Part shown: piece after piece, positions 43,762 to 59,189 of the stretch
How the letters are laid out: the number at the start of each line of letters is the position of its first letter
How positions within the stretch are numbered: the first letter of the stretch is position 1
Assembly (NCBI GenBank): GCA_039707465.1
Contig: CM077645.1
Coordinates: forward strand, 140,449,503-140,513,502
Direction: 5' to 3'
Length of the DNA: 64,000 nt
Source: Rhabdophis nuchalis
Lineage: Eukaryota > Chordata > Lepidosauria > Squamata > Natricidae
The notes under the pieces: generated by a model
Database searches by the model: none
Seen by the model: the letters and a program-made list of their open reading frames with translations, nothing else
What the model was told of the DNA's origin: nothing
Position numbers and translations under genes: made by a program

Positions 43762-43964
43762 CTACTCCTCTGTTTTTAGGGTTTATTGGGGATCTCTAGT
43801 TAGATAGTTTTAACGGGTATTTTAGCACAGGTCACTTAATTTAATGTATTTTTAATGACATATGTATATAGTTATTGTTCTTATTCCTCCTGTGCACCGC
43901 CCCGAGTCCCTGTGGGGAGAGGGTGCGGTTTATAAGAAATAAATTATTATTATTATTATTATTA
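43762..43964 (+). other. LINE 3' UTR and (ATT)n tail
   Basis: Contains the conserved gcaccgccccgagtccctg / gggagagggtgcgg element, likely the structure recognised by the reverse transcriptase, and ends in ATT units. Confidence 0.8.
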
Positions 43965-46739
43965 ATCCTCTTGCTCTTCTTTTCTCTCTTCACCAAATTA
44001 GGCTGCTGGGGAATAAAATCCTTGTCTCCTGATGGAGGCCTGCTATCAGAATAGACCAAGGACCACAGTAGGGTAAGAATTACATATAGCTCTAGAGCTG
44101 AAGATTGCCTACCTCTTTGGTAAACCTTTAGTGTATTTAAACAAATACATCTGGCAATACAGACCTTTGAATTAATTAACATAAAGTCAGTCATGTGGGA
44201 AAGGTTCTAATTTAGTTTTCTTCCAGATGTGCTGACTTCCTATTCAATAATTTCATGTTTATGTTTTTTTTTTGTAAATGTTAATTTTCTACTTGGTGAC
44301 TTAATTAGGATTATTATTATTTATTTATAAATCTGAAATAGTGATTTCTATTTTACAACTTTACTCTGGTCCATTGTGTGGTTTTACAGGCCCGCTCGAG
44401 AATAAATTTCAACTGAATAACAAAGGAATCAGTTATGAATCTATTTCCATATTGATAGTCACATAGCAGAGATGATTCAGTTCCTATTGGCACAACCAAT
44501 ATGAATTGTTTCTAAAAATAATGGGAAAAATCACAGTCTATATTCAGACAAACACCGAGAATACAAAATATTACAGTTATAATAGCTTTAAAGCTTCATA
44601 TTCTTGGTTTGTGTGTGTGTAAAAATAATATTCTGACAAAAACTTTAAATAATAAGGAAGCTCATGGGTATAAAGTGCTCATATGTGCATCATTTGGAGT
44701 GTCCAGTTATGATGTTTGTTTAGATTGCCCTGAGAATCATTTTTTGACAAGTAGAAATGAATGAAAGAAGACTTGGATATATATTATGGCTTTTGCTTTT
44801 TGAAACTTAACTGCATAATTACACAAACAAAAATCAGATTTTTTGTGAATCTATTGGAGTGCTGCCATGCCGCCCGCAGAGCACCAGATGTCCCACATAA
44901 CTTCTTTAGATAAGCTGGCAAGAAAATCAGCAGGGGACAGTCAAGCTGTTGATTCTGTGTGGGTGCACAATATTCCACTTGATATGTTTTACTCCTCAGA
45001 GGTTCAATTATATCTATTTACATGACTTGTAGATAATGTACATTTGGGGAGAGGAGGAGAGAGAGACATCACCCCTCATGTAACTTTATCTCATAAGCCA
45101 AGACCAGAAGAATTGCACATTCAGGTCAGCTTTTCATAACAAACAAACCCGCAATTCATGGAAATTATTTGAACTTTGAGCATTTGATCTACTAATCTAA
45201 AATTATTCACGTCAACTTGATATACAATTGTCCTCCAACAGAAACCCCTGAATGGAAAACAAAGTTGAACGGAAAATTATACTTCATATAATATGAAGAA
45301 GTAAAATGAGACTGATACAGCTTGGCTATTTCCATTGCTTTATTCTCAATGGCTCTAAGAAATCTCTTACCTGCCTCTGGCCCCCTTTTTATTGTTTGTA
45401 CAGTATTTGGTGTCCAAATAACTCCTATTATATGGTAGATATACAGGTTATTAATTTTGGCTTTCTATCAGGGCCTTCTACCACTGGTATAATAATGTAA
45501 AATATGTGTCTGACCTGACTTATCTTCAGAGCAAAACTGCTTAAATCTTATAGCAGAGCAAAGTGTAGCCTGATGTTATTTGGCCTTGCTTATTTTCTGA
45601 TCTACTTTTCTAACCCATCTAAATGGTCTTGTTGTAAGTGACAGGGTCTCTTTTTTATTAGAAACGCATGATAATAAAATATCATAAATAAATAAATAAT
45701 ACAAATATTAAATAAATAAATGAAATGTTGACTCATATTACAACTAAATACACTTTCTGATGGATCATATATTCATTCCAGAACTAGGAAGTGAAATGAG
45801 AACATAAACACCATACGAAAGCACTTATTTGCAATTGAGACACATAGATAAAGTTACTGAATAGTATCAGGGTCAAATAACATATATGATTTATTGGCTA
45901 GAAATGTTGTTTGCTGTTACATATTATTTATGAGCCATTCATTTGAAAACGTGCTCAATGTCAAACAATCTTGTCTATTGCCACTACTATGTAAAAAATA
46001 CATCTTTTCATCATTATTATAAACAACATAACACTAAAACACTTTCTAATGTTCTTCAAACAATTCATATAAACAAAAAACCCTGTTCAGGCATTATCAG
46101 CGTTACTAATACAGAATCCTAATTTGTATGACACCTATTCTGTTACAAAACTTCTCTCCTAGAGACTTTAAGGCTTACATTTATAGCAGCCAATATCATT
46201 TGAATTATAATCGCAGAGTAGTTTCAGCAAGAGTGCTCAGCTTTCAGCAAATTTACCTATAATTTATCTCTATCAAAAAGAGTAGATAGATATAACAATA
46301 TGTTGCTAAAATTAGAGTGAATTCCATGTATACAACAGCAATATTGTATCACCTTGGAATAGAATTACTGTAATTGATTGATTCAACAGTTATTTCAAGA
46401 TTTTAACATAGAATGAAACTGGTTGGCAGAGAATTTAATATGGCTGTTGGTTTGATCTCTGAGCTTGACAATGCAAATGTTTCGTCACCATTCAAGGAGA
46501 CATTGTCAGTTCATTTGGAATTGTGCTTCTCTGTCAGAGCACAGGTCTTTAAATGCCTTTTTATGAGATGCAAATTAACCTGGAGATTGTTTGTTCAGAT
46601 GTTTCTGAATCATGGTCTGATTTTGGACTGCTTGATTGGCTGGCTGTTGTTGCTGGGCTGACAATTGTCTATGTGAGGCATATTAGGATTAGAGTTGTTA
46701 TCTAGGTGCTTCTGAATCATAATCTGGTTTTGGCTTGTT
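43965..46739. other. Unassigned AT-rich DNA
   Basis: No gene or repeat end recognised. A (GT)n patch is near 44605 and (AAAT)n runs near 45670-45720. Confidence 0.45.
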
Positions 46740-46764
46740 TGATAGTTTGAGCAGTTGGCTGTTG

Positions 46765-47226
46765 TTCTATAGGTGTGGCCTGCTTTGTGGGAGTGGGTTG
46801 CCAGCTATGTGACTGGGTGGGAGTGGCTTGCCAGTCATGTAACCAAGTGGGAGTGGCTTGTCAGTCAAGTGATTGAGTGGGTGTGGCCAACTTGTAAAAT
46901 GTGGTGAAACTCACTTAACAATGCTCTTGCTTAGCAACCAAAATGTTAGCTCAGAAACTTTGGCATTTGAAGCATGCAAGTCTTAAAGCTGTCAAGTTAC
47001 AAGACCCTTGCACCCCTAACCCTTTAGAAAAAGAAAAGCCCAGGGGTGTTCAAACTTGACAGCTTTAAGACTTGTGGACTTTAACTCCCAGATTCCTCCT
47101 CTCGCTCTTCACCTTGATGATGTGTGGATGGGTGGTGGGAGGGAGCTGGAACCGGTTCTAAATGGCACTGTAGATTTGTGGAACCTCTTCTATCGAAGAG
47201 GTTAGAACTGGCGAGAACCCACCCCT
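46765..47226. mobile_element. Composite hAT remnant
   Basis: The right end reads gcgagaacccacccctg, a good match to hAT ends in this window. At 46770-46950 the sequence is the reverse complement of the subterminal block of the 22.9-kb element (tgtggcctgctttgtggg, then repeated gggagtggcttg and a gtggtgaaactcacttaac stretch). A second hAT-like end, caggggtgttcaaacttgac, begins at about 47040, so two elements are probably joined or nested. Confidence 0.6.
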
Positions 47227-48127
47227 GACCTTCAGGATCATGGTTCAAGCAGTTCTTTCATTCTCAGCAATTGGTAGACTGAATTAATGTCAATATCTCT
47301 GTTTATTAACTTATTGGTGGAAAACAAGGATTCAAGGAATTATCTTTCTCTCCTTGATTTAATATATCATAACAGAGGTAAGGAAGAACACCTAAAAAAT
47401 AATGTTTTATTGTAGGTATGTGGTGGTCTTCATTATGTTGCCAACCATAGGCCAATGTTCTTTTCAATCTTCAGAAGATCTTCTGTGCCAGTCATGAACT
47501 CAGTGTAATTACAGGCTCAAGCATTGCAATATTGGGAATAACCATGTATATATGCTAGTATTCACTGAAGGAAGTTAGCAACCACCCCTCTTCTAAAAAA
47601 ATGAATTATTTTAGAAAATATTAAAAGGGAAGAATATTTCCCCTAAAAGGGAGGCAGAAACTCAGTCCCCCCACCTTTGTCAATGGGTCAGCCTATTCTA
47701 CATAACAAAGAGCTACCCCCTTCAGACAGAGCCATTTCATTTCCTTTTATTGCACCACCCCCAAGTTTCAACCAAACATAGCACACAAACAACCTACAAA
47801 GATATCTATGACCTCTGACAGCAACCAATCCGGATACTCTTCCTGTGTATCAAGAAGTTCAAAGCCCAGAGAGAGCATAAAACTCAGACACTTCTTCCCT
47901 TTTTCACACAGGATCTCCAAGGCATGTGATCTTGTCAATTAAACCATCTTTTCAAACAGGCTCCATGAATCCAGTGTCTTTTTCCCACTTGGAACTGAAT
48001 CCAGATGGACATTCCAACACCATTTTGTGAAAGAAGTTAATTTATTAACACAGTATTTTGAAAAGAACGTTTTTGTAATATTTGAAGTTAATTTTTAGAT
48101 ATGTATTTAGATACAATTTTTAGATAC
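47227..48127. other. Unassigned DNA
   Basis: No feature recognised between the hAT remnant and the truncated LINE. Confidence 0.4.
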
Positions 48128-49312
48128 ATTTGTGCGGGCAGGAGAGCAGAGGTCGACCCCGAGACCCCTCACATGCGGGGTGCCTCAGGGGTCGGTCCTC
48201 TCGCCTCTCCTGTTTAACGCATATATGAAGCCGCTGGGTGAGATCATCCGTGGTTTTGGGGTAGAGTACCACCTGTACGCTGATGACACCCAGCTGTACA
48301 TATCTACCCCAAACCACCCCAACGATGCCGTAGCGGTGATGTGCCAGTGCCTGGAAGCCGTGCGGATCTGGATGGGAAGTAACGGACTCAGGCTCAACCC
48401 GACCAAGACCGAGTGGCTGTGGTTTCCGGCTGCCCGATTCAACCAGCTTTCTCCAACGCTGGCCATAGGGGGCGAACATCTTGCCCCTGTGGATGGGGCG
48501 CGCAATTTGGGTGTCCTCCTGGATACCCGGCTGTCTATGGAAGAGCAAGTGACAGCCGTGGCCAGGAGGGCGTTTTACCAGGTTCGCCTGGTTCGCCAAT
48601 TGCGCCCCCTATTGGATCAGGACGCCCTTCGCACAGTCACTCATGCCCTCGTGACATCCCGACTGGACTATTGTAACTCTCTCTACATGGGGCTTCCCTT
48701 GAGGTGCACCCGGAGGCTTCAGTTAGTTCAGAATGCAGCCGCGCGAGCAATTATGGGGACCACCAGGTTCACCCACGTTACACCGCTCTTGCGCGAGCTG
48801 CACTGGCTGCCTGTCGTCTTCCGGGTGCGCTTCAAGGTGCTAACTATCATCTTTAAAGCGCTCCATGGCTCGGGACCTAGCTATTTGCGGGATCGGATCC
48901 TGCCCCATACATCCTCATGACCGATTTGCTCCCACAGAGAGGGACTTCTCCGGGTGCCGTCCACTAGACTTTGTCAGCGGGCGACGCCCAGGGGAAGGGC
49001 TCTCTCTGTGGCGGGCCCGGCCCTCTGGAACGACCTTCCCCCCGATATCAGAACGACCACGGACCTCCGCTCCTTCCGTACGAAATTAAAGACCCATTTC
49101 TTTCGACTGGCCGGCCTTGGATAGTCTCTCTGTCTATAGATTTTAAATGTATTTTAATGGGTTTTAATTTTTTAGCACGGGATAGCATTGTTTAATTGTG
49201 TTTTAATGTATATATTTTTGTATCTATTGTTTATATTGTTTTTAGTTCCTCCTGTGCACCGCCCCGGGTCCCTGTGGGGAGAGGGAGCGGTTAATAAATT
49301 CAAAGTTATTAC
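48128..49312 (+). mobile_element. 5'-truncated L2-type LINE, sister of the 39.4-kb copy
   Basis: It begins in the reverse transcriptase (just before G-V-P-Q-G-S) and runs through the 3' UTR to ggttaataaattcaaag. Nucleotide agreement with 42770-43940 is very close by eye, so both come from the same young family. Confidence 0.92.
48132..49122 (+). pseudogene. Truncated LINE reverse transcriptase with one nonsense codon
   Basis: The open part (48132-48920) holds [10 protein letters not shown] and Y-A-D-D and runs to S-S then TGA at 48918-48920. The longer copy at 43.5 kb has CGA at the same place, so this is a C-to-T change at a CpG. Beyond it the same frame stays open through R-E-G-L-L and W-N-D-L to L-A-G-L-G at about 49122. 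The catalytic N-terminal half is absent because of the 5' truncation. Confidence 0.9.
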
Positions 49313-49364
49313 ATACTTAGTGCAAATCTTCATATTACATAATGACAGGATTCAGTTCTATTGC

Positions 49365-49553
49365 ATTCCTTGCAGAGGTGGGTTGCTCCCAATTCAGCCC
49401 GGATTGGCCAAACTGGTAGTAGTGGAGGGAGGAGACTCCACCCACCCACCTGGATTCTTTTGCACATGCACAGAAGTGTTGTATGCGTGCAGGAGCGTGG
49501 GAGCTCACCTGAACCGGTAGTAAAAAAATTGGAAACCCACAATTGATTCCTTG
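49365..49553. mobile_element. Short hAT MITE, 173 bp, exact target duplication
   Basis: The body is 49373-49545 with ends cagaggtgggttgct and tggaaacccacaattg. The 8-mer attccttg is present exactly on both sides (49365-49372, 49546-49553). The gagctcacctgaaccggtag interior is familiar from snake genomes, from memory. Confidence 0.88.
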
Positions 49554-50871
49554 AGAATAATATCTATAAAATATCATAAAACCACTTTTCTATTCAAGTA
49601 AACATAGCAACTATAACAAAAGTGAAGTACAAAAAAGTAAGGGAAAATACATCCCATCCACTTGGATTATATATGGGTGATCCACTCTCAATGAACTTCT
49701 CTGAATCAAGGGTGCAAACCATTAAACAGAATCCAATAAAAAAAATGTAAACCACTTAGAAGTGTATAAGAAGCATATACCTTTTTATTACAAAAGCATA
49801 TACATCAAATACATTTGTTCATCAGACGATGTCAAGAGAGCATAGGATGTTTTTCAGATATCTACACTCTGGGAGGGGGAAAAAGTCTTCTCCATTAGCA
49901 AGGTAACCAGGTCAACATTCCACATCTTCATTGTAGAGTTGAAAAATAATTAAAGGACAGACTGTAGCGGCAACATCCAGAAAGAGGGGGTCAAAAAGTC
50001 AAGACAGTGATTGTAACAAAGCAAGTTCTATATTTTTTCTTTTCTTTTTTCAAACGTGCACTAATGTCACTGGAATGACTTTGACAGAAGTAAAGAAGTT
50101 CTAACTTGGCTGCCAAAATTCTGCCTGCAAAGATCAGTAACTGAAAGCTAGAAGCAAGAGGGAAATAGAAACCTCTAAAGAAAGTAAGTAGGCTGAGATA
50201 AGGGGAAAATAAACTACTGCCAATGCTACAAGGTGAAGTAGGCTAAGAAATCAATGGCATATAGGTCAAAACTATTTTTTATTGTAACAGCTGTAGCAAC
50301 AGAATCTTGCAAGTCTGAATGTGTTTTCCCCTCCCTCCTTCAGGGCAGATAATAAATATTAGGACTTAGGAAACTAACAAAATAATAATAACAATAAAGC
50401 TATGAAACTGTGTATGAGACAGAAAGGTTCTAATGGGAAAAAAGATAAAAATAAAGGTCTAGCCCAAAGCAAAGTTTAGGGTGGGAGGAAGTGGGGAGAA
50501 GTTGGGCTAGAAAGCCACAGTCCAAAGGAAATAAAGCGAATAAAAGATAAAGCTTCAACATTCAAGAGAAGAAGAAAAAATACACAGGAGGAAGGATAAA
50601 TATACATTTCCAACTTCAGTGACTCCAAAATGTTAAAATGGATCATGCCATGACCCAAGGACATGTTTTGCACTTTCACACCTGTTTCACTTTCATATTT
50701 GTTTCATACTTGTTTTTAAGAGTAAGCCAGAGATACAAGGGAGAAAGCACAAAGCATTTCCCAGAAGAACTACACTACCAATATGGAGTTTTACTCTTTG
50801 CAACTAACAAAAGAGAGAGAAGTCCCTTGAAGGTGCAAGAAGCTAGTTAACATGTGGTCATCCAACAGAGA
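49554..50871. other. Unassigned AT-rich DNA
   Basis: No coding or repeat feature recognised. Confidence 0.45.
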
Positions 50872-50903
50872 GGGTTAGGATTAGGGTTAGGGTTAGGGTT
50901 AGA
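50872..50903 (+). repeat. Interstitial telomeric repeat
   Basis: Five near-consecutive units: one variant ggattag step, then uninterrupted gggtta units. TTAGGG is the vertebrate telomere repeat. Confidence 0.93.
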
Positions 50904-54549
<3,646 letters not shown>

Positions 54550-54560
54550 TTAAACATAAC

Positions 54561-54811
54561 CTTGAACGCAGTGGTGAAATTCTATTTTCTTATTGGTTCT
54601 GTAGGCATGGCTTGGTGGGCATCATGTGACTTAGTAGGTGTGGCTTGGTGGGTGTGGCAGGGGAAGGATACTGCTAAATCTCCATTCCCACCCCACTCTT
54701 GGGCCAGCTAGAGGTGGTATTTGCCAGTTCTCCAAACTACTCAAAATTTCCGCTACTGGTTCCAGGTCCAGACCTTCTCAAAACCTGCTGAATTTCACCT
54801 CTGCTTGAATA
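54561..54811. mobile_element. hAT MITE, family member 2
   Basis: The body is 54569-54803 with ends cagtggtgaaattc and gaatttcacctctg. Flanking 8-mers cttgaacg and cttgaata match at six positions. The interior matches the 17.7-kb copy, including ggcaggggaaggata and aaatctccattcc. Confidence 0.85.
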
Positions 54812-54825
54812 GCAAGATAAATGTG

Positions 54826-55240
54826 GTTGGCAGACATTCGCCAACCTAGGCATAATTGTGCCTGAAAAGAAAAGTTTAGCTCAGTGTGAGCTACCTCTTC
54901 TATCATATGTCAGTGAAACATGGACACTAATCTCACAATCAATACAAAGCTATGAGTGACACAAAAAGCCATGGAAAGATACATGCTCAACATTACAAAA
55001 CAAGATAGAAAAACCTACACATGGACTTATACAAAAGTATAAGTTATCATCAAGAGAGTAAAAGAATTGAAATGGAAATGGACTGGTCACATAGCAAGAA
55101 GGACTGATGACAGGTAGATCAAGGCAGTCATAGAACAGATCCCACTTGATAAAAAAAACAAAACCCTACAACAGAGACCTAAAAAAGGTGGCAGAATATC
55201 ACCTCTGACTTAAAGTACCAAAAGTAATCAGCACTTTCCT
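54826..55240 (+). pseudogene. Non-LTR reverse transcriptase C-terminal remnant (RTE-like, uncertain)
   Basis: Read on the plus strand it encodes L-S-Y-V-S-E-T-W-T-L, M-E-R-Y-M-L, then L-K-W-K-W-T-G-H-I-A-R-R-T-D-D-R-W. That block (S-E-T-W and W-x-W-x-G-H-I-A-R) is a known C-terminal signature of some vertebrate LINE reverse transcriptases. Family placement is from memory and tentative. Confidence 0.6.
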
Positions 55241-55872
55241 CACAGTTGGAAAACCCCAAATCCCCAAATTTGCAAGCAGCATTTAATTGTTATGTGCTTT
55301 CTATCATAGCCACTAATTAGTTTTCCTATGGCATAAGGTCCTTGGTTGGTAATACCAATAATCTTTCTTGCAAACAGTCATTGCTAACAGTATATTTCTT
55401 GCATCCCTTCTATTTGCATCTTTCATGATAGTGATAGATAAAGTATGAAAGTCAATTGCAGATATGCCAATGGAATCCCATCAAATAATAACATTACATT
55501 TTACTCCCAACTGTTCTAAAATAATTCCGATTTTTGCCTCATGGTCAATATTGGTACATTTACTTTATTTTTATTTATTTTTTGTAGCTGATTTCCATTA
55601 TTTCCTTTTTTTAATTCCCCTCTGATCATACTATTTACAATTTCTTAGCAAATGCCTGTAAAAAAATTGTATCCATCTGTAGACTCAAGCTCTTACACAC
55701 ACACAAACTAAACAAAAACATATGCTTCAAGACATGTGCTAGCTTTTTAAAATGCCACAAGATGCTTTGGTTGCAATAGACTGTCAAGACATATAAAATT
55801 CTGGTGCTCTTTTCAGTAAAAGCAGTTCAAAATGGCAGCATAGTTAATTTTAAAACGTTTATAAGAGAGATG
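55241..55872. other. Unassigned AT-rich DNA
   Basis: No feature recognised. Confidence 0.4.
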
Positions 55873-55982
55873 ACCTAGATCAGGGGTCCCCAACCTTTTA
55901 TTGCACCAGGGACCGGTTTTATTTTAAACAAAATTCTGCGGACCGGCTGGCCTAGAGGAGGAGGGGGGAGGGGGAACAGGCG

Positions 55983-56110
55983 GCGCATGCGCACGTGGGG
56001 GGGGGGGAAAGTCGGCTCACTTGGCCCTCTAGGGCCTCCATCGGCGCGAACAGCCGCTCCTGCGCATGTGCACATGGGGGCCAGGGAGTCAGCTCACTTG
56101 GCCCTCTAGG
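55983..56110 (+). repeat. Direct repeat within the hAT element
   Basis: Two copies of a gcgcatgtgcaca-like block each followed by ggctcacttggccctctaggg (55985-56037 and 56062-56110). Confidence 0.75.
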
Positions 56111-56319
56111 GCAGTGGTGGGCAAACTTATTAGTCAATAGAGCCAAATATCAACAGTACCACTACTGAAATTTCTTTTGAGAGCCAAAAGGTGTGGCCTG
56201 TTTTATGGGAGTGGCTCAGTTGTTATGTGACCTGGTGGGCGTGGCTAACTTGGAAAATGTGGTGAAACTCACTTAACAGTCTTGCAAAATTTTGGGCTCA
56301 ATTGTGGTCATAAGTTCTT

Positions 56320-56323
56320 TCTG

Positions 56324-56391
<68 letters not shown>

Positions 56392-56425
56392 TCATTCATT
56401 CATTCATTCATTCATTCATTCATTC
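56320..56425 (+). repeat. (TTTC)n then (ATTC)n microsatellite
   Basis: A TTTC run that changes to ATTC units near 56393. Embedded in the nested hAT region. Confidence 0.95.
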
Positions 56426-56649
56426 TTCCATTTCTGGCTGGTCTTTGGTCTTCTGAAGATGGTAAAAATGGATTTATGGGCACTCGTTATATATAAAGGC
56501 AGCCCATGGCTCTTTGGGATGCTGGTTTGAATCCAGGAAATGACTCAGAGGATGTGATTCCTTTGAAATGACCACTGGGAGAAAAATAGCTCTTTAACCT
56601 GGTTAACCAAACAGGTAGTTTGAGGTGGAAGGAAATAGGAAAATAGATT

Positions 56650-56930
56650 TACTTCCTTCCATTGCCTCCCTCCCCCTTCCTCCCTTCTTTCCTTCCCTCC
56701 CTCCTACCCTCCATCCCTCTTTCTTTTTCTTTCTTTCTTTCCTTCCTTTCCTTCCTTCCTTCTTTCACCCCTCCCTTCCTCCTCCCTCCCCCTTCTTTCC
56801 TTCACTCCCTCCCTCCCTCCCACCCTCCATTCATCTTTCTTTTTCTATTTTTCTTTCTTTCTCTTTCTCTGTTTTTTTGTCTCTCTCTCTCTGTATCTGT
56901 CTCCCTCTCCTCCCTCCACCCATCTCTGTC

Positions 56931-56961
<31 letters not shown>

Positions 56962-57040
56962 CTGATTGCCTCTCTCCCTCTCTCTATTTCTGTCTCTCTA
57001 AGTCTGTCTCTCTGTGTGTCTATCATTCTCTCCCCCCCCC
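56650..57040 (+). repeat. Pyrimidine-rich simple repeat region
   Basis: CCTT, CTTT and TCTC units with a (TG)n patch at 56935-56962. It yields serine/proline-rich frames of about 180-196 codons that are not genes. Confidence 0.95.
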
Positions 57041-57052
57041 GGGAAGCAGCAG

Positions 57053-57297
57053 AGGGGCCGGCATGTCGGCTGGGGAGGTTATCCTGCAGCGAGCGAGCGG
57101 GGGGGGGGCGGAGGACCCAAGCTGCGACTACCTTAAGTGTTGCCGAGGCTGTCTGGGTGCCACACGGGACTGGAAGGAAGGTGGGCATGTGGCGCCCGGA
57201 TGGCGCTTAAGGTAGACGTAGTTCGGGTCCTCTGCCCACCCACCTGCTCACTCGCTGCGGGATAACCTCCCCAGCCGACATTCCGGCCCCTCCGGGT
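57053..57297. repeat. Palindrome in the hAT element, about 90-bp arms
   Basis: Left arm gaggggccggcatgtcggct to actaccttaag mirrors right arm cttaaggtagacgtag to agccgacattccggcccctc, with a roughly 60-bp spacer. It gives the element a foldback-like core. Confidence 0.83.
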
Positions 57298-57476
57298 AGC
57301 CCCGGAAAGTGCGCTGCAGTAGCTGTCAGAAGGAGCTGGTGGAGGCACACTCGGCCATCCTCTGCCCAGGAGGCTGCTCCCTCCTCCTCCTCCTCTTCGG
57401 CCCTGCGGCCGGTTCCTATGAAGCCATGGACCGGCACTGGTCTGCGGACCGGGGGTTGGGGACCCCTGATCTAGAT

Positions 57477-59138
57477 CATGATGTGAGTAAACTCATTGCG
57501 GCATTGTGTGATGATGTCACCACATACATACTCCTTTTGACATCAGACAAAACAACGATATGTATGTGGTTGTTACAAACTCCACTGAATCTATTTTAAA
57601 TTATGCTAAATCCTTCCTAAACCAGAGGATCCATAATTGTTATATATTACTTTTTATTATTACCTATAATAAGGTAATGATACCTTCCCTCATAGCTAAA
57701 TTTGCTCCTCAATGTTTTTCTCATTTAATAAAAACAAATTTCACTAAGTATTGATAATTGATGTATCAAGGCAGTCATGGGAGCAAAACAGAAGAAAAGA
57801 GCTAAAGTTTGGAAGTGTTTTCATTGAAGGCTTTTACCTCATATATAATTATGTTTATATAGTTATTTTTCCACATATCATCATTCATTTATGGAGGAAG
57901 ACTCCTAAGGAGAAGTCTTCTCCATACACTCCTCCCCACCAACACCAATCACTTACTTACCTTTCAAAGATCTCCAGAGTTCAGGACAATAAGGTAGGGA
58001 AGGAGGATATGTTGCTTTGTTGCTGGGCTATGTTTCACAATTCCACAAATGACCACCTTTTTTTCTGAACAAAAAATAACACCAGTGAAACTCTTGGTTT
58101 TCCTTTACTCGGGATATGTTAGTCTTAGTGCACAAACACTGGAAGAGCTAAGGTTCACATTGGGATACACAGCATGAGGTTTCTCAGAGGTCTGAGGCAA
58201 GTGGGCTTGTGCCTGCACCAAGCACCCCATGGTCCATCCAACCCCTGAGGCAACCCATGCTTCACTGAATGACTCATACATTCGTTTCACAATTCATCGG
58301 AGGAAGCAGGGATGAGAAATTGTTTGTAAAAATATTTTCACTTAATGGCCACCATGACATGTGACCATAATATATCCAGGTTATATTATGGTCAGATCTC
58401 AAACACTATCTGTGATTCAAGAACTACCTGTGTTTCTTTGTTGCCTTCTAGCCGGTGTTCAAATATTTTACCCTAGATTTTATAGCCCTGCATATATTAT
58501 CCTCAGATGGTCTTCATAATTCAGGATCATTCCCTGTCAGCCATGTCCTGTGCCACCAGAAGAAAGGACTATCAGACTCAAGTACTAGTGCAAAAAATAA
58601 GGTGAGTCTAGCTATAGCTTCTTGTTGAACATTTTCCTTTTCATTTCTACCTATAGTTAGGAGGGAGAATTAAACAGGATAAAAAAGGGTATGAGAGGGA
58701 ATAAGATTTATCCCTTCTCAATTTTGTCTAGAGTGGCTCCAACCCTGATCTATTTCCCCCCCCCCACTTTTCAGCCTAAAATACCGCCAAAGTCTACTAT
58801 TTTTTAGGATAGAAAATGACATTATTATTTATTACATTTATTGGCCACTCACCTAACCTCAGGGCAACATGATTCTTAGTCATCTTTTTCACCCAATGGT
58901 TGTCTGCAACTGGAGATTTATTTTGGAATAGCAGCAGACTGGATTAGTTGTAAAGCTATAAATTTTAATTTTACAGACTGAATAAGAACATATTTAAGGG
59001 CTTCTCATGTAAAGTGTTCCCATGTTTCTCTTTAATGCTGTACTGTTATCTATCATATTACACTAATATTCACTGAATTTTCCTTCACAGGAATAGAGGA
59101 TGTAACCCTCTGTTTTGCAGCTTATGTTAAACAGTAAT

Positions 59139-59189
<51 letters not shown>

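Larger units (their letters stand above)
39395..43964 (+). mobile_element. Near-full-length L2-type (CR1-group) LINE
   Basis: A 5' CpG-rich region, an endonuclease/reverse transcriptase coding region, a short 3' UTR with cctcctgtgcaccgccccgag and an (ATT)n tail give the full plan of a CR1-group LINE. The 5' boundary is inferred from the change in composition and the gaagaagatggtggcttag start, which resembles LINE 5' ends. Four other copies in the window share its 3' end, showing that it is a repeat family. No target duplication is obvious. It is the best-preserved element in the window. Confidence 0.82.
55873..57476. mobile_element. hAT element with a nested hAT end and palindromic arms
   Basis: The body is 55881-57468 with ends caggggtccccaacc and ggttggggacccctg, a perfect 15-bp terminal inverted repeat. 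Flanking 8-mers acctagat and atctagat match at seven of eight positions. The subterminal accggttttattttaaacaa / gaccggcactggtctgcgg stretches mark the two ends of one element. No transposase is present. Inside, a second hAT-like left end cagtggtgggcaaactt begins at 56113; its other end was not found. The interior also carries microsatellites and a palindrome. Confidence 0.87.

Noticed and set aside
56625..57215. Frames of about 190 codons rich in proline, serine and leucine
   Set aside because: Pyrimidine-rich simple repeats inside a hAT element.
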